Positions 23,546-33,061 of a DNA stretch of 54,425 nt are shown here, in pieces (the first letter of the stretch is position 1; each line of letters starts with the position of its first letter). The notes under the pieces were generated by a model, which saw nothing but the letters and a program-made list of their open reading frames with translations, did not search any database and was not told where the DNA came from. A program made the translations under genes and the position numbers. Source of the stretch: Nitrospirota bacterium (lineage in GTDB: Bacteria; Nitrospirota; UBA9217); NCBI GenBank assembly GCA_020052615.1, contig JAGVOT010000060.1, positions 1 through 54,425 on the forward strand, in the 5' to 3' direction.

Positions 23546-24534
23546 CAGCCTCCTATGCGCGACATGGTCCTCGCGGTGCACCCGCCGGGGGACTCCGTGA
23601 CATAATGGCGCTCGGGTTTTATCTCGAGAGCGACCCGGAGGAGGCGTTCCAGTTCGGCATCGTTGCAGCCGCCCCGCAGGGGTGATTTGATGTCGATCTC
23701 GGTGTCCGACAGCAGGCAGGGCCTGATCTTTCCGTCGGCCGTCAGCCGGAGCCTGCGGCAGGACTCGCAGAAGTGCTTGGTGATGGGAGCAATGAAGCCG
23801 ATGACACCCTGTCCACCGGGGATCCGGTAGTTCTGCGACGGTCCGGCGCCCTTGCCGTGGTCCGCCGCCTCGAGCGGGCCGAAGACCTTCTCGATGGCCT
23901 TGCGGATCTCGCCGGCCGGGACGCAGGAGTCGGTATGCCAGCGGTCGTTGGCGCCGATGGGCATGAACTCGATGAACCGGACGTGGATGCGCCGGTCAAC
24001 GGTCAGGCGGGCGAACGCGACGACCTCGTCGTCATTCACGCCCTTGACCGGCACCATGTTGATCTTGATGGGATCGAATCCGCACCGCTCGGCAGCTTCG
24101 ATCCCGCGCCACACCTTGTGCCATGCGTCGCTGCCGGTGATCCCGGCGAACCGCTTCGGATCGAGTGAATCGAGGCTGATGTTGAGCCGTGCGATCCCCG
24201 CGTCCCGCAGCCCCGAGGCCATCTCTTCGAGCAGGACGCCGTTGGTGGTCACGCTGATGTCCTCGATGCCGGCGATGTCCCGGAGCGACGCGATGAAGGG
24301 CAGGATCCCCCGCCGCACCAGCGGTTCTCCGCCGGTGATCCGCACATGGGAGATCCCGAGGGATGCGGACACGGAAACAAGGCGGTGGATCTCCTCATAC
24401 CGCAGGATTTCCCCGTGGGGCAGGACCGTTATGCGGCCCCGCGGCTTGCAGTAGGTGCAGGCAAGGTTGCAGCGGTCGGTAACGGAAACCCGGAGGTAGT
24501 CGATGAGCCGGTTGCGCGGGTCGATAAGCGCCAT
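23545..24534 (-). CDS. moaA: GTP 3',8-cyclase MoaA
   Basis: Radical SAM enzyme of about 329 residues that starts molybdenum cofactor synthesis from GTP. The N-terminal cluster is in CNLACTYC, the second cluster in [19 protein letters not shown], and the C-terminus ends in the conserved Gly-Gly (SRIGG) that enters the active site. ATG 24534 gives the normal N-terminus ([17 protein letters not shown]); an ATG at 24549 is also in frame. Gene order moaA-moaC-hlyIII on the minus strand; the divergent neighbour at 24681 shares a 146-bp regulatory gap. Confidence 0.95.
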   Translation of the reverse strand: MALIDPRNRLIDYLRVSVTDRCNLACTYCKPRGRITVLPHGEILRYEEIHRLVSVSASLGISHVRITGGEPLVRRGILPFIASLRDIAGIEDISVTTNGVLLEEMASGLRDAGIARLNISLDSLDPKRFAGITGSDAWHKVWRGIEAAERCGFDPIKINMVPVKGVNDDEVVAFARLTVDRRIHVRFIEFMPIGANDRWHTDSCVPAGEIRKAIEKVFGPLEAADHGKGAGPSQNYRIPGGQGVIGFIAPITKHFCESCRRLRLTADGKIRPCLLSDTEIDIKSPLRGGCNDAELERLLRVALEIKPERHYVTESPGGCTARTMSRIGG

Positions 24535-24567
24535 AAAAAAATGTACCATAGGGCCCGGTGAACTGCA

Positions 24568-24612
24568 AGGTCAAATTATCGCCTTGACCTGCCCGTTGTT
24601 TGTGAGTATACT
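24568..24612 (+). promoter_or_regulatory. Sigma-70 promoter overlapped by a 23-bp inverted repeat
   Basis: TTGACC (24584-24589), 17 bp, TATACT (24607-24612). The -35 box is the right arm of AGGTCAA-N9-TTGACCT (24568-24590), a candidate operator controlling the HAMP-domain gene and perhaps divergent moaA. Confidence 0.65.
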
Positions 24613-24680
24613 TTTTTTACGCCGTTCGAGTGTTCGCACGCACGCGCGGAATGCTGCGGCCCCCGCGGGGGAAGACTACG

Positions 24681-25229
24681 ATGCAAACGTCCAAACGAGA
24701 ACAGTTCACACGGGGAAAGGGGATCCTCAGCGCGACGGGACCGCAGTCGCGGTTCATTCTCTTTCTTATCTTCGTCCTCGTATTCTACACGCTCCTGCTC
24801 AGGATATTTCAGAAGCTCGCCGCCATCGTTGAGCTCCCGGTCTTTCTGCCCATCGCGCTCGTAACGCTCCTGGCGTTCATCGGCCTCTCCGGAACGCTCT
24901 ACTCCCACCGCTTTGTAGGGCCCATGGTCCGCATCCGGAAGACCCTCGAACGGGTCGCCGCGGGCGACTGCGCCGTGACGCTCCGGCTGCGGGACGCCGA
25001 CGATCCCATGCTCAAGGACCTTGTCAGCACCATCAGACACCTCTGCGAGCGGACCAGACACTCCCATCGGATGGTGCAGGAATCTGCCCGGGAACTGTCC
25101 GGCGACCTGGCCGCGCTCCAGGAGAACATCCGAAAGGGCGCATCGGCCGACGTTCTGATCAAGCAGGCGGAGGCCATCCAGAAGAAGCAGACGGCGCTGG
25201 ACAAGGCGGTTCAGTCACTGGGAACCTAG
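24681..25229 (+). CDS. Membrane protein with HAMP domain and no output domain
   Basis: Protein of 182 residues with two transmembrane helices (about 23-43 and 53-72), a HAMP-like segment (FVGPMVRIRKTLERVAAGD...) and a C-terminal coiled-coil helix (about 115-180). There is no kinase, cyclase or chemotaxis signalling domain, so it may pass a membrane signal to a separate partner, such as the 96-residue protein encoded 15 bp downstream. The frame is open from 24630; ATG 24681 is preceded by GGGGGAAG. The promoter and inverted repeat at 24568-24612 lie upstream. Confidence 0.75.
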   Translation: MQTSKREQFTRGKGILSATGPQSRFILFLIFVLVFYTLLLRIFQKLAAIVELPVFLPIALVTLLAFIGLSGTLYSHRFVGPMVRIRKTLERVAAGDCAVTLRLRDADDPMLKDLVSTIRHLCERTRHSHRMVQESARELSGDLAALQENIRKGASADVLIKQAEAIQKKQTALDKAVQSLGT

Positions 25230-25244
25230 CGTAAGGGAGAGCGT

Positions 25245-25535
25245 ATGGCAGCTGGCGGAGGAAGCGGGGTCGGCGGAAAGAGCATGAAGGCCGTCGCCAA
25301 CGACGTGGCCGAGGGCTACATGACCATCAACCCGCTGGTCCTGAAGAAGTTCGACAAGGACATGATCAAAGACCTGTTCGAGCATCTGAACAAGGCCATG
25401 GCCGCTGCCCGGAACCTCGCCGTGCCGCTCAATGATGCGCTTGCCCTGCGCAACAAGAACATGAAGCTCCAGCGCCTCCACAACTCCATCATCATCCTCC
25501 GGAACACCGCCCGCGAGAAGCGCATCCCGCTCTAA
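25245..25535 (+). CDS. Small helical protein of unknown function
   Basis: Protein of 96 residues: a glycine-rich start (MAAGGGSGVGGKSMK) followed by amphipathic helices (YMTINPLVLKKFDKDMIKDLFEHLNKAMAAAR, LQRLHNSIIILRNTAREKR). No family recognised. AAGGGAG precedes the ATG, and the gene follows the HAMP-only protein by 15 bp, so the two are probably a functional pair. A hairpin terminator follows. Confidence 0.7.
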   Translation: MAAGGGSGVGGKSMKAVANDVAEGYMTINPLVLKKFDKDMIKDLFEHLNKAMAAARNLAVPLNDALALRNKNMKLQRLHNSIIILRNTAREKRIPL

Positions 25536-25540
25536 CGAAA

Positions 25541-25566
25541 AAGGGACGGCCTTTCGGCCGTCCCTT
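25541..25566. terminator. Hairpin terminator between convergent genes
   Basis: AAGGGACGGCC, loop TTTC, GGCCGTCCCTT: an 11-bp perfect stem. The A-run on its left gives a T-run on the minus strand, so it best serves the phosphofructokinase unit but can block both directions. Confidence 0.75.
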
Positions 25567-25642
25567 CCAAAATCTCTTTGCATTTTTGTAAAACCTTTTT
25601 TTATCCCCGCATCTCCCTGTCTCCGCGTCACCGCGGCCGCTC

Positions 25643-26878
25643 TTATTCCACCGCGACAGCGAAGCGTTTCCTGAATTCCTCGGGCGAAAGTTTAACCGCC
25701 GCCGCGAGTTTCTTCAGCATATCTCCCTCGAGGTCGTCTTTTTCCAGACGGATCATATACCGGCGCGCCATGTGATAATCGTCCGAGTCGATCTGCACGG
25801 TGCGGATCCTGGTCTTCTTCGTCGCCGGATCGATAAGATCGGCGAATTTTATGGGAATGCTCTTCCCGTCCTTCAGCATGATCATGGCGCCGGAGCCGCC
25901 GTTCACAACGAACTTTACGGCGCTGTATCCGAGATACCGGGTGTATTCGCGGTCGTAGGAGATGGGCGGCTGGCAGCGCAGCTCGTAGCCGATATCCTTG
26001 CCGATGATGGTCATCTTGAGCCCCAGGGAGGCAAGCTCGGCGAGCACATGCTGCTTCAGCATGTCGGCCAGCGGGATCTCGGCAAGACGGATGTTCCCGT
26101 GCTCGTCCCGCGGCACGTCCTTCAGGATGGTCATCTCCTCGGGGTCGAAGCGGATGGCCACGCCCTCGGCGATGACCGCCACGCCATGGTTCCTGCCCAG
26201 CACCAGGCGCTTGATCATCGCGCCCGTCAGGATGGCCACGACCTTCTTCCACGATATCTTGTCGCCCAGTTCCTCGGGAATGAGCGTGAGCGTCGCGCCG
26301 GCGCCCATGCCCATGCCGAGCGCGAGGTGGCCGGCCGACCGGCCCATGGCAACGACGATGTACCACCGGAACGCGGTCTGGGCGTCCTCCATGAGGTTCT
26401 CGACAAGCTGCGCGCCGAGCTGGCGGGCGGTCTCGAATCCGAAGGTCGGCACGCCATGAGGCAGCGGCAGGTCGTTGTCGATGGTCTTGGGCACGTGGCA
26501 GACGGCTATCTTGCCTCCCGCCGCCTTCTCCACCTGCGTCGCCGTGAATGCCGTGTCATCACCGCCGATGGTGATCAGGTACTTGACCCCCAGTTCCGTC
26601 AGCGCTTTGATGACATTGGCCATCTTGGCCGGGTCCTTTGTGGGATTTTCGCGCGACGTACGGATGATGGAGCCGCCGCGCATATGAATGCGCGAGATAT
26701 CGTCAGGATGGAGTTGCGTGATCTGCGACGTGTCGCCCTTGGACAGCCATTTGAAGCCGTCATAGACGCCGATCACCTCGAGTTGCTGCTTGAAGGCCTC
26801 GAAGGTCACCGCGCTGATAACGCCGTTGATGCCGGGCGCCGGTCCGCCGCCAACAACAATTGCAAGCTTCCCTGCCAT
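25643..26878 (-). CDS. pfp: Pyrophosphate-dependent 6-phosphofructokinase
   Basis: Protein of 411 residues of the PFK family. GGGPAPGINGVI forms the N-terminal phosphate loop; TIGGDDT carries the second Asp that marks PPi rather than ATP as phosphoryl donor; PKTIDNDLPL holds the catalytic Asp and MGRSAGHLAL the sugar-phosphate loop. It would catalyse the reversible fructose 6-phosphate/fructose 1,6-bisphosphate step, saving ATP, as is common in anaerobes. A sigma-70 promoter (26945-26973) with a palindrome at the start site (26924-26938) lies upstream. Confidence 0.93.
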   Translation of the reverse strand: MAGKLAIVVGGGPAPGINGVISAVTFEAFKQQLEVIGVYDGFKWLSKGDTSQITQLHPDDISRIHMRGGSIIRTSRENPTKDPAKMANVIKALTELGVKYLITIGGDDTAFTATQVEKAAGGKIAVCHVPKTIDNDLPLPHGVPTFGFETARQLGAQLVENLMEDAQTAFRWYIVVAMGRSAGHLALGMGMGAGATLTLIPEELGDKISWKKVVAILTGAMIKRLVLGRNHGVAVIAEGVAIRFDPEEMTILKDVPRDEHGNIRLAEIPLADMLKQHVLAELASLGLKMTIIGKDIGYELRCQPPISYDREYTRYLGYSAVKFVVNGGSGAMIMLKDGKSIPIKFADLIDPATKKTRIRTVQIDSDDYHMARRYMIRLEKDDLEGDMLKKLAAAVKLSPEEFRKRFAVAVE

Positions 26879-26923
26879 GCCTGCCTCCCCAAATGGAACC
26901 TGTTAATTGCTAGTGAACGAAAC

Positions 26924-26938
26924 GTTACCCGCGGTAAC
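26924..26938. promoter_or_regulatory. 15-bp palindrome at the PFK transcription start
   Basis: GTTACC-CGC-GGTAAC, perfect dyad, lying just downstream of the PFK -10 box, where +1 should fall. The position is that of a repressor operator. The cognate regulator is unknown. Confidence 0.6.
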
Positions 26939-26944
26939 GCGGCA

Positions 26945-26973
26945 AATTTAACAAAACAGCGGGAAATTGTCAA
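26945..26973 (-). promoter_or_regulatory. Sigma-70 promoter of the PFK gene
   Basis: On the minus strand TTGACA (26968-26973), a 17-bp spacer and TAAATT (26945-26950), giving a start near 26938 and a leader of about 60 bases. Confidence 0.72.
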
Positions 26974-26988
26974 TGAGAAAGGGGAAGG

Positions 26989-27016
26989 CAAAAAGCCCGG
27001 ATCCGCAGATCATCGG
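26989..27016 (-). terminator. Likely terminator after the DUF3185 gene
   Basis: On the minus strand ACCCGATGATC...GGATCCGGGC is followed by TTTTT a few bases after the DUF3185 stop. The stem is short and has a bulge. Confidence 0.6.
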
Positions 27017-27018
27017 GT

Positions 27019-27216
27019 TCACTTCTTCCTGAAGACCTGCATCACGCCGATGGCGGCGCATACTCCGCCGCCGATCAGCAGGATCAGCGCGCGGTTGGAG
27101 GGACCCCTGCCGAGCGCTCGGGAAACGCTCGAACCGAATGCGCCGAACTCCTGCATGCCCAAGACCAGCAGCACGACGCCGATGACGAGCAGCGCGATAC
27201 CCACGTTCCTGTTCAT
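27019..27216 (-). CDS. DUF3185 family small membrane protein
   Basis: Protein of 65 residues with two transmembrane helices (about 5-22 and 43-62). The GIALLVIGVVLLVLGMQ start, the FGSSVSRALGRGPSNR loop and the LIGGGVCAAIG second helix match the DUF3185 pattern as I remember it. Function unknown. It follows dnaJ by 43 bp on the same strand, so it may share heat-shock transcription. Confidence 0.82.
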   Translation of the reverse strand: MNRNVGIALLVIGVVLLVLGMQEFGAFGSSVSRALGRGPSNRALILLIGGGVCAAIGVMQVFRKK

Positions 27217-27259
27217 ATGTCCTCCTTGATCGATAGCTTCACGGCGAGGTCCAACCTCT

Positions 27260-28375
27260 TCACTTCTTTTCCTTGTCCCCGAAAATCTCCTTCACCTTGT
27301 CGAAGAACCCTTTCGCAAGGGGCGTGCATTCCTCTTTGGACAGGCAGTCGAACTCCTTGAGCAGGTCCTTCTGCTTGGAGGTGAGCTTGGTCGGGACCTC
27401 GACCATGACCCTGCAGAGCTGGTCGCCGGCCCCGGAGCCCCGAAGGTGCGGAAAGCCCTTGCCGCGGAGCCGGAAGACATGGCCGGGCTGGGTGCCCGAC
27501 GGGACCTTGAGCTTATCACTGCCGCTCAGCGTCGGGACCTCAAGCTCCGTGCCGAGGGCGGCCTGGGCAAAGCTGATGGGTATGTCGAGAATGATATTCT
27601 GCCCTTCCCGCTTGAAGAGCGGATGCTCCTCGACGGTCAGGTAGATGTACAGGTCGCCGGGAGGGCCTCCATGCTCGCCAAGCTCGCCCTCGCCGGAGAG
27701 CCGGATGGTATTCCCGGTCTCGACGCCCGCCGGAATCCTGACGGACAGCGTTCGCTCCCGCTCCACCCGTTTCCTGCCCTTGCATACCGGGCAGGGGTCC
27801 TTGATCATCTTCCCCTCGCCGCCGCACCGGGAACAGGTGCGCGTCATGGTAAAGAACCCCTGCTGTATGCGGATCTGGCCCGCCCCCCGGCAGGTGGTGC
27901 AGGTGACGATGCCGTCCTTCGATTTTGCGCCGCTCCCGTCGCAGGTCTCGCATCGCTCCCAGCGGGGCACCCGTATCTTCGTCGACGTCCCGAAGGCCGC
28001 ATCGGGAAAGCTTATAGTGAGATTATAGCGAAGGTCCTCGCCGGCCATGGCGCGCGTTCGTCCGCGGCCGCCGCCGAAGAACTCGCCGAAGATATCTCCG
28101 AAGATGTCGCCCATGCCCGCGCCGGCGCCGAAGCCGTTCGGCCCCGCGCCCTGCGTTCCGGGAGCGACGCCGTACTGGTCGTAGTACGCGCGCTTCTCAG
28201 CATCCGAAAGGACCTCGTAGGCATGGCTGATCTCCTTGAACTTTTCCTCGGAGGCCTTGTCGCCCGGATTCTTATCGGGATGATACTGATGTGCAAGCTT
28301 GCGGTATGCTTTTTTGAGCTCAGGCTCGGTGGCGTTCCGGTGCACACCCAGCAGTTCGTAAAAGTCTTTCGCCAT
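27260..28375 (-). CDS. dnaJ: Chaperone DnaJ (Hsp40)
   Basis: Type I DnaJ of 371 residues, stimulating DnaK ATPase and delivering substrates. The J domain has HPD ([10 protein letters not shown]), followed by a Gly/Phe region ([16 protein letters not shown]). Four zinc-finger repeats are seen at [24 protein letters not shown] and CPVCKGRK, the last without the usual GxG. The C-terminal substrate domain is complete. AAGGA precedes the ATG. A dnaK terminator and an inverted-repeat element separate it from dnaK, so it may have its own promoter. Confidence 0.96.
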   Translation of the reverse strand: MAKDFYELLGVHRNATEPELKKAYRKLAHQYHPDKNPGDKASEEKFKEISHAYEVLSDAEKRAYYDQYGVAPGTQGAGPNGFGAGAGMGDIFGDIFGEFFGGGRGRTRAMAGEDLRYNLTISFPDAAFGTSTKIRVPRWERCETCDGSGAKSKDGIVTCTTCRGAGQIRIQQGFFTMTRTCSRCGGEGKMIKDPCPVCKGRKRVERERTLSVRIPAGVETGNTIRLSGEGELGEHGGPPGDLYIYLTVEEHPLFKREGQNIILDIPISFAQAALGTELEVPTLSGSDKLKVPSGTQPGHVFRLRGKGFPHLRGSGAGDQLCRVMVEVPTKLTSKQKDLLKEFDCLSKEECTPLAKGFFDKVKEIFGDKEKK

Positions 28376-28399
28376 AGTTTCCTTATCGGTTCAACCATG

Positions 28400-28464
28400 C
28401 CACAAAGACACGAAGGCTCAAAGAAGGACAGGATCGCAGACTTCGTGACTCGGTGTCTTCGCGG
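28400..28464. repeat. Imperfect inverted repeat of the CCACAAAGACAC family
   Basis: CCACAAAGACACGAAG (28400-28415) and CTTCGTGactcgGTGTCTTCGCGG (28441-28464) are imperfect reverse complements flanking a 25-base centre in the dnaK-dnaJ gap. A related copy lies at 38542-38612. Confidence 0.5.
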
Positions 28465-28492
28465 CTAGACGTTGTGTTTCATCTCTCGTCAT

Positions 28493-28533
28493 AAAAAAGA
28501 GGATAGCAGGCTTTGGTCTGTCCGCTATCCTCT
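28493..28533 (-). terminator. Rho-independent terminator of dnaK
   Basis: On the minus strand AGAGGATAGC pairs with GCTATCCTCT across a 16-base loop, followed by six T. It begins 19 bp after the dnaK stop. Confidence 0.88.
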
Positions 28534-28551
28534 GGTGCATTCCATGCTGTT

Positions 28552-30474
28552 CTACTTTTTGTCTTTGTCCACTTCCTCGAACTCGGCGTCGACGACCTTT
28601 TCCTCGGGCTTGCCTCCGCCCGCTGACGAGGCGCCGGGCTGCGCCCCGCCTCCGGCCTGCTGTTCCTTGTTCATCTTCGAATAGACCTCCTCGGCGATCT
28701 TGTGGGAGGCCTTCGAGAGATCGGCAACGGCCTTTTTGATGGCGTCGACGTCGTTCTTGTCCTTCACTTCCTTCACGGCCTCGATGCTCTTCTGGATATC
28801 GGCCTTTTCGGTGTCCGAGAGCTTCGTACCGTAATCGGTGATGGCCTTTTCGACGGAATAGACCAAGGTGTCCGCCTCGTTCCTGGCCTCGGCCAGTTCC
28901 TTCTTTTTCTTGTCTTCGGCGGCGTGCATTTCCGATTCCTTGAGCGCCTTGTCGATCTCTTCCTTGCTCATGCCTGACGACGCGGTGATCTTGATGGACT
29001 GCTCTCGGCCCGTGCCCAGGTCCTTGGCCGTGACGTGGACGATGCCGTTGGCATCGATGTCGAAGGTCACCTCGATCTGCGGCAGGCCGCGGGGCGCCGG
29101 GGGAATGCCCACGAGCTCGAACCTGCCCATGGTCTTGTTGTCCGCAGCCATCTCGCGCTCGCCCTGCACCACGTGGATCGACACCGCCGTCTGGTTGTCC
29201 GACGCCGTGGAAAAGACCTGGCTCTTCTTGGTAGGGATGGTGGTGTTCCGCTCGATCAGGCGGGTGGCCACGCCGCCCAGGGTCTCGATGCCCAGGGACA
29301 GCGGCGTCACGTCCAGGAGCAGAACGTCCTTCACCTGGCCGGTCAGGACGGCGCCCTGGATGGCCGCGCCTACGGCGACCACCTCATCGGGATTCACGCC
29401 GCGATGGGGCTCCTTCTTGAAGAACTCCTTCACCGCCGCGATCACCCGGGGCATGCGCGTCATACCGCCCACCATGACCGTTTCGTTGATCTGCTCGGTG
29501 GTCTTTCCGGCATCGCTCAACGCCTTCTTCACGGGATCGATGCTTTTCGCGACCAGGTCGCTGACGAGCTGCTCGAACTTGGAGCGGGGCATCTTGTAGA
29601 GCAGGTGCTTCGGCCCCGTGGCGTCGGCGGTGATGAACGGCAGGTTGATCTCGGTCTCCGCAACGGTGGACAGCTCGATCTTGGCCTTCTCCGCGGCCTC
29701 CTTGAGCCGCTGGAGGGCCATCTTGTCCTTGCGCAGATCGATGCCCGCGTCCTTCAGGAACGAATCGGCGAGCCAGTTGATGATCCGTTCGTCGAAATCA
29801 TCACCGCCCAGGAACGTATCGCCGTTCGTCGACTTCACCTCGAACACGCCCTCGCCCAGCTCCAGGATGGAGATATCGAAGGTGCCGCCTCCCAGGTCGT
29901 AGACCGCAATGGTCTCGTCCTTCCTCTTGTCCAGCCCGTAGGCAAGCGACGCCGCCGTGGGCTCGTTGATGATGCGCAGGACGTTCAGACCGGCGATCCG
30001 GCCCGCGTCCTTCGTTGCCTGCCTCTGGCTGTCGTTGAAGTAGGCGGGCACCGTCACGACGGCATCGGTGATCTTCTCGCCAAGATAATCTTCAGCCGTC
30101 TGCCGCATTTTCTGCAGGATCATGGCCGAGATCTCCGCGGGACTGTAGACCTTTCCCCGGATCTCCACATGGGCGTCGCCGTTCGCGGCCTTCACGATCT
30201 TGTAGGGCAGGTGCTTCATGGCTTCCTGCACCTCAGCCGAATCGTACTTGCGCCCGATGAGCCGCTTGATGGAAAAAATGGTGTTGTCGGGATTGGTGAT
30301 GGACTGCCGCTTTGCGATCTGGCCCACCAGCCGCTCGCCGCTGTCCGTAATGGCTACGACCGACGGTGTGGTCCTGCTCCCTTCGGAGTTCGCGATCACA
30401 ACGGGCTCGCCGCCCTCCATCACGGCAACACAAGAGTTCGTGGTGCCCAGATCGATTCCTATGACTTTACCCAT
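28552..30474 (-). CDS. dnaK: Chaperone DnaK (Hsp70)
   Basis: Hsp70 of 640 residues. The ATPase domain starts [18 protein letters not shown] and includes [28 protein letters not shown] and [10 protein letters not shown]. The substrate-binding domain includes [17 protein letters not shown], and the C-terminus ends [14 protein letters not shown]. The frame stays open upstream to 30693, but ATG 30474 with AAGGAGG seven bases before it gives the exact family N-terminus. Third gene of the hrcA-grpE-dnaK run, 109 bp after grpE. Confidence 0.98.
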   Translation of the reverse strand: MGKVIGIDLGTTNSCVAVMEGGEPVVIANSEGSRTTPSVVAITDSGERLVGQIAKRQSITNPDNTIFSIKRLIGRKYDSAEVQEAMKHLPYKIVKAANGDAHVEIRGKVYSPAEISAMILQKMRQTAEDYLGEKITDAVVTVPAYFNDSQRQATKDAGRIAGLNVLRIINEPTAASLAYGLDKRKDETIAVYDLGGGTFDISILELGEGVFEVKSTNGDTFLGGDDFDERIINWLADSFLKDAGIDLRKDKMALQRLKEAAEKAKIELSTVAETEINLPFITADATGPKHLLYKMPRSKFEQLVSDLVAKSIDPVKKALSDAGKTTEQINETVMVGGMTRMPRVIAAVKEFFKKEPHRGVNPDEVVAVGAAIQGAVLTGQVKDVLLLDVTPLSLGIETLGGVATRLIERNTTIPTKKSQVFSTASDNQTAVSIHVVQGEREMAADNKTMGRFELVGIPPAPRGLPQIEVTFDIDANGIVHVTAKDLGTGREQSIKITASSGMSKEEIDKALKESEMHAAEDKKKKELAEARNEADTLVYSVEKAITDYGTKLSDTEKADIQKSIEAVKEVKDKNDVDAIKKAVADLSKASHKIAEEVYSKMNKEQQAGGGAQPGASSAGGGKPEEKVVDAEFEEVDKDKK

Positions 30475-30583
30475 ACTGTCCTCCTTAAGAACTGTCTTGA
30501 TAATGATGCGGGAACGATGAGAACCGTTGAACGGACCGCGGTGTTTCGTATTCCCCGGCTCGATCGCTTGCCGCCTTGCTGAT

Positions 30584-31276
30584 CTATTGCTCTTCCCCGC
30601 CGCCCTCGTCCCGGACCGTCGTTGGTTCGCTCTCAGGTTTCGACGACGGATTCTTCGAAACGCCCACCTTCGCGTGGCGAAGGATCTTTTCATGATACCG
30701 GTATCCGTCCTGGAAGACCTGAACGACCTTGTTCTCCGGCACCTCGCTGGTCTCCACCTGCATCATTGCTTCGTGCATCGCGGGATCGAATGTTTCTCCC
30801 TCCGCCTTGAAGGGCGTGATCCCGAATTTCTCCAGCACATCGCGGAACTGCTTGTACACCATCTCTACGCCCTGCTGCAGCGCATCACCGCTGCTTCCGC
30901 CCTCGTTCGCGTGCTTCAGGGCAAGGCCGAGATGGTCGATGACCGTCAGGAGCTCCATCGCCATCTGCTCATTGGCATATCTCCTGAACTCCGCCTGGTC
31001 GCGCTGCATGCGTTTCCGGTAGTTCTCGAAGTCGGCGTAGATCCGACGGTACTTGTCGTTGGCCTCTTCGGCCTCCTTGGTCTTTTGCTCAAGTTCGCCG
31101 GCGAGCTTTTCGAACTCCTGCGCGAGGCTGGCGGCAGCAGCTTCCTGGTCCGCCGCCTGAGTCATTTCCTGGAGGGTCTCTTCAGAAACGTCCTGGCCCT
31201 GGTCCGGGTTCACCTCGGGGGCAGTCTCGGGGTCCAGTTCAGGGTCCATTTCCTTGTGCTTGTTCTTCTTGGTCAT
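30584..31276 (-). CDS. grpE: Nucleotide exchange factor GrpE
   Basis: GrpE of 230 residues, releasing ADP from DnaK. An acidic, disordered N-terminal 50 residues lead into a long coiled coil ([24 protein letters not shown]) and the beta domain ([20 protein letters not shown]). The extended frame to 31441 is discarded because ATG 31276 overlaps the hrcA stop (ATGA). The final 20 residues are a low-complexity charged tail. Confidence 0.96.
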   Translation of the reverse strand: MTKKNKHKEMDPELDPETAPEVNPDQGQDVSEETLQEMTQAADQEAAAASLAQEFEKLAGELEQKTKEAEEANDKYRRIYADFENYRKRMQRDQAEFRRYANEQMAMELLTVIDHLGLALKHANEGGSSGDALQQGVEMVYKQFRDVLEKFGITPFKAEGETFDPAMHEAMMQVETSEVPENKVVQVFQDGYRYHEKILRHAKVGVSKNPSSKPESEPTTVRDEGGGEEQ

Positions 31277-32316
31277 CGTTCTATGCCTCTCTGCAACCGC
31301 TCGTCGAGGATCCGCGAGAGCAGCCTGGATGTATAATCCACGACCTGGATCACCTGCTTGTACTGCATGCGGACCGGGCCGATGACCCCCAGGGTCCCCA
31401 CCACGTTCCCTGCCTGGTAGTTGCCGACCACCAGGCTGCATCCCTGTATTTCGAAGAAGGGGTTCTCTGACCCGATGAAGACCTTGATCCCCTCGGCCTT
31501 TGAGGTCTTATCCAAAAGCTTGAGAAGCTTGTACTTGTCATCGAAGGCGCGGAACAGGGACCGCATCTTTTCCACATCGGCGAACTCCGGCGTCTCGAAC
31601 ATCTGCGAGGCGCCTCCGATAAAGAGCTTGTCCGAATCCCGCTCCTGCACTTCCTGGCTCGCCCGGTACGTCTGCTCCAGGAGCCGCATGAAGCTTGCCT
31701 TTTCCTCCCGGAGCTTCTCCAGCAGCCGCTGACGGACCTCGGCCAGGGTATGGCGCTCGAGTTCCTCATCGAGATACCCGCTGAAGGAGGCCAGTTCGTG
31801 CTGCGTGATCTGTTCATCGAGGTCGACAAGCTTGTTCAGCACCGTCCCGGTGTTCGTCACGAAAATGATCAGGACCTGGTTGCCGCGCAGCCGGACGAAT
31901 TCAATGTGTTTGAACGTACCCTCCGGCTCCGCGGGCGCCACGACAACGCCGGTATGCCGGGAAAGCTTTGCCAGGAATTGGCTCGCTTCCTCCATGAGGT
32001 GGTGCAGGTCACCGCCCTGCAGCGGGGACGCCTGATCCAACTGCTCCGTGATCCCCTGGGCCTCCCGGTCAAAGCTGATCAGCGAATCGATGTAGTACCG
32101 GTAGCCCTTTTCCGTGGGGACCCTGCCCGCCGAAGTATGGGGGTGCATCAGAAACCCCAGTTCCTCAAGTTCGGCCATGATATTGCGCAGCGTCGCCGAG
32201 CTCAGGCTGAAATCGTAGCTTTTCGCCAGGACCGTGGACCCGATCGGGGAGCCGGTCTGGATATAGCTGTCAATGACCGCCTGCAGGACCTTTTTTGTTC
32301 TTTCGTTCAAATCCAT
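31273..32316 (-). CDS. hrcA: Heat-inducible transcription repressor HrcA
   Basis: HrcA of 347 residues. An N-terminal winged helix (LNERTKKVLQAVIDSYIQTGSPIGS; SSATLRNIMAELEELGFL) precedes a GAF-like domain. It represses heat-shock operons at CIRCE elements, and its folding depends on GroEL. One CIRCE lies in its own leader (32357-32383) and a second before hsp20 (33287-33313), so it controls both and itself. grpE overlaps its stop codon by four bases. Confidence 0.97.
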   Translation of the reverse strand: MDLNERTKKVLQAVIDSYIQTGSPIGSTVLAKSYDFSLSSATLRNIMAELEELGFLMHPHTSAGRVPTEKGYRYYIDSLISFDREAQGITEQLDQASPLQGGDLHHLMEEASQFLAKLSRHTGVVVAPAEPEGTFKHIEFVRLRGNQVLIIFVTNTGTVLNKLVDLDEQITQHELASFSGYLDEELERHTLAEVRQRLLEKLREEKASFMRLLEQTYRASQEVQERDSDKLFIGGASQMFETPEFADVEKMRSLFRAFDDKYKLLKLLDKTSKAEGIKVFIGSENPFFEIQGCSLVVGNYQAGNVVGTLGVIGPVRMQYKQVIQVVDYTSRLLSRILDERLQRGIER

Positions 32317-32356
32317 AAGGCACCATAGCGATGGGGCAATGAGTTGCCCAACCTTC

Positions 32357-32413
32357 TTAGCACTCAGTGCCCAAGAGTGCTAATACTTTAACATGGAGTC
32401 ATTTTAGTGTCAA
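32357..32413 (-). promoter_or_regulatory. hrcA operon promoter with CIRCE operator
   Basis: Minus strand: TTGACA (32408-32413), 17 bp, TAAAGT (32385-32390). Immediately downstream is a perfect CIRCE, TTAGCACTC-N9-GAGTGCTAA (32357-32383), covering the transcription start. Confidence 0.93.
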
Positions 32414-32462
32414 GAACTTAGTAATCCTGCCTTGAGTGTCCAATTGTCAAATTCGAGAACAG

Positions 32463-32504
32463 AAAAAAAGCCACCCCTCTCCTGAACTGGATCGTCGGGG
32501 TGGC
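32463..32504 (-). terminator. Rho-independent terminator of hsp20
   Basis: On the minus strand GCCACCCC (32497-32504) pairs with GGGGTGGC (32470-32477), followed by seven T. It lies 42 bp after the hsp20 stop. Confidence 0.88.
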
Positions 32505-32545
32505 ATCACTCCTTTAACGCATGGTTCAATACTGCATGGGCCGTG

Positions 32546-33061
32546 TTATGCTACCTTTTTGACCTCGGCCTCGATCTGCTTGGGTTCCTTGGTCTCGATC
32601 TCGATCTTCTTCGCCTTCTGTACTGTCGGCACGGGCACACTGACCTCGAGAATGCCATTGCTGAATTTAGCCTTCAACTCTTCTGTCTTGACACCCTCGG
32701 GAAGCAGGAACCTGCGCTCAAAGGAGCCATAGGAGATCTCCCGATAGGAATAGTGCTTCTCTTTCTCGTCCTTCTCTGCTTTCCGTTCACCCCTGATCAC
32801 CAGTTCCCTCTCGGTGATGCTCACATCGAGGTCCTTTGCATCGACCCCGGGCAGTTCGGCCTTGATGAACAGCTTTCCGTCCTTCGTATAACTCTCCATC
32901 GAAGGCATCCACAGGCCGATCTGTTCGCCTTCCCATGCCCTCTCCGTACCCAGGAACCTGTTGAACATCCTGTCCATTTCGCTCTGCATGGTCCTCAGCT
33001 CATTGAACGGGTCCCATGTCCGTATTGACCTGAAGGGGTCCAAACGAAGCAAGCTTTTCAT
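32546..33061 (-). CDS. Small heat-shock protein (Hsp20/alpha-crystallin)
   Basis: Protein of 171 residues. N-terminal region with LLRLDPFRSIRTWDPFNEL, alpha-crystallin domain at about 45-145 (PGVDAKDLDVSITERELVIRGER), the A-x-x-x-n-GVL-like motif as AKFSNGILEVSVP, and a C-terminal charged tail. An ATP-independent holdase. It carries its own CIRCE-controlled promoter about 210 bp upstream and a long leader. GGAGGG sits six bases before the ATG. Confidence 0.95.
   Translation of the reverse strand: MKSLLRLDPFRSIRTWDPFNELRTMQSEMDRMFNRFLGTERAWEGEQIGLWMPSMESYTKDGKLFIKAELPGVDAKDLDVSITERELVIRGERKAEKDEKEKHYSYREISYGSFERRFLLPEGVKTEELKAKFSNGILEVSVPVPTVQKAKKIEIETKEPKQIEAEVKKVA

Noticed and set aside
30475-30693. 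N-terminal extension of DnaK
   Set aside because: The Arg-rich translation is not Hsp70; the start at 30474 has a strong ribosome site.
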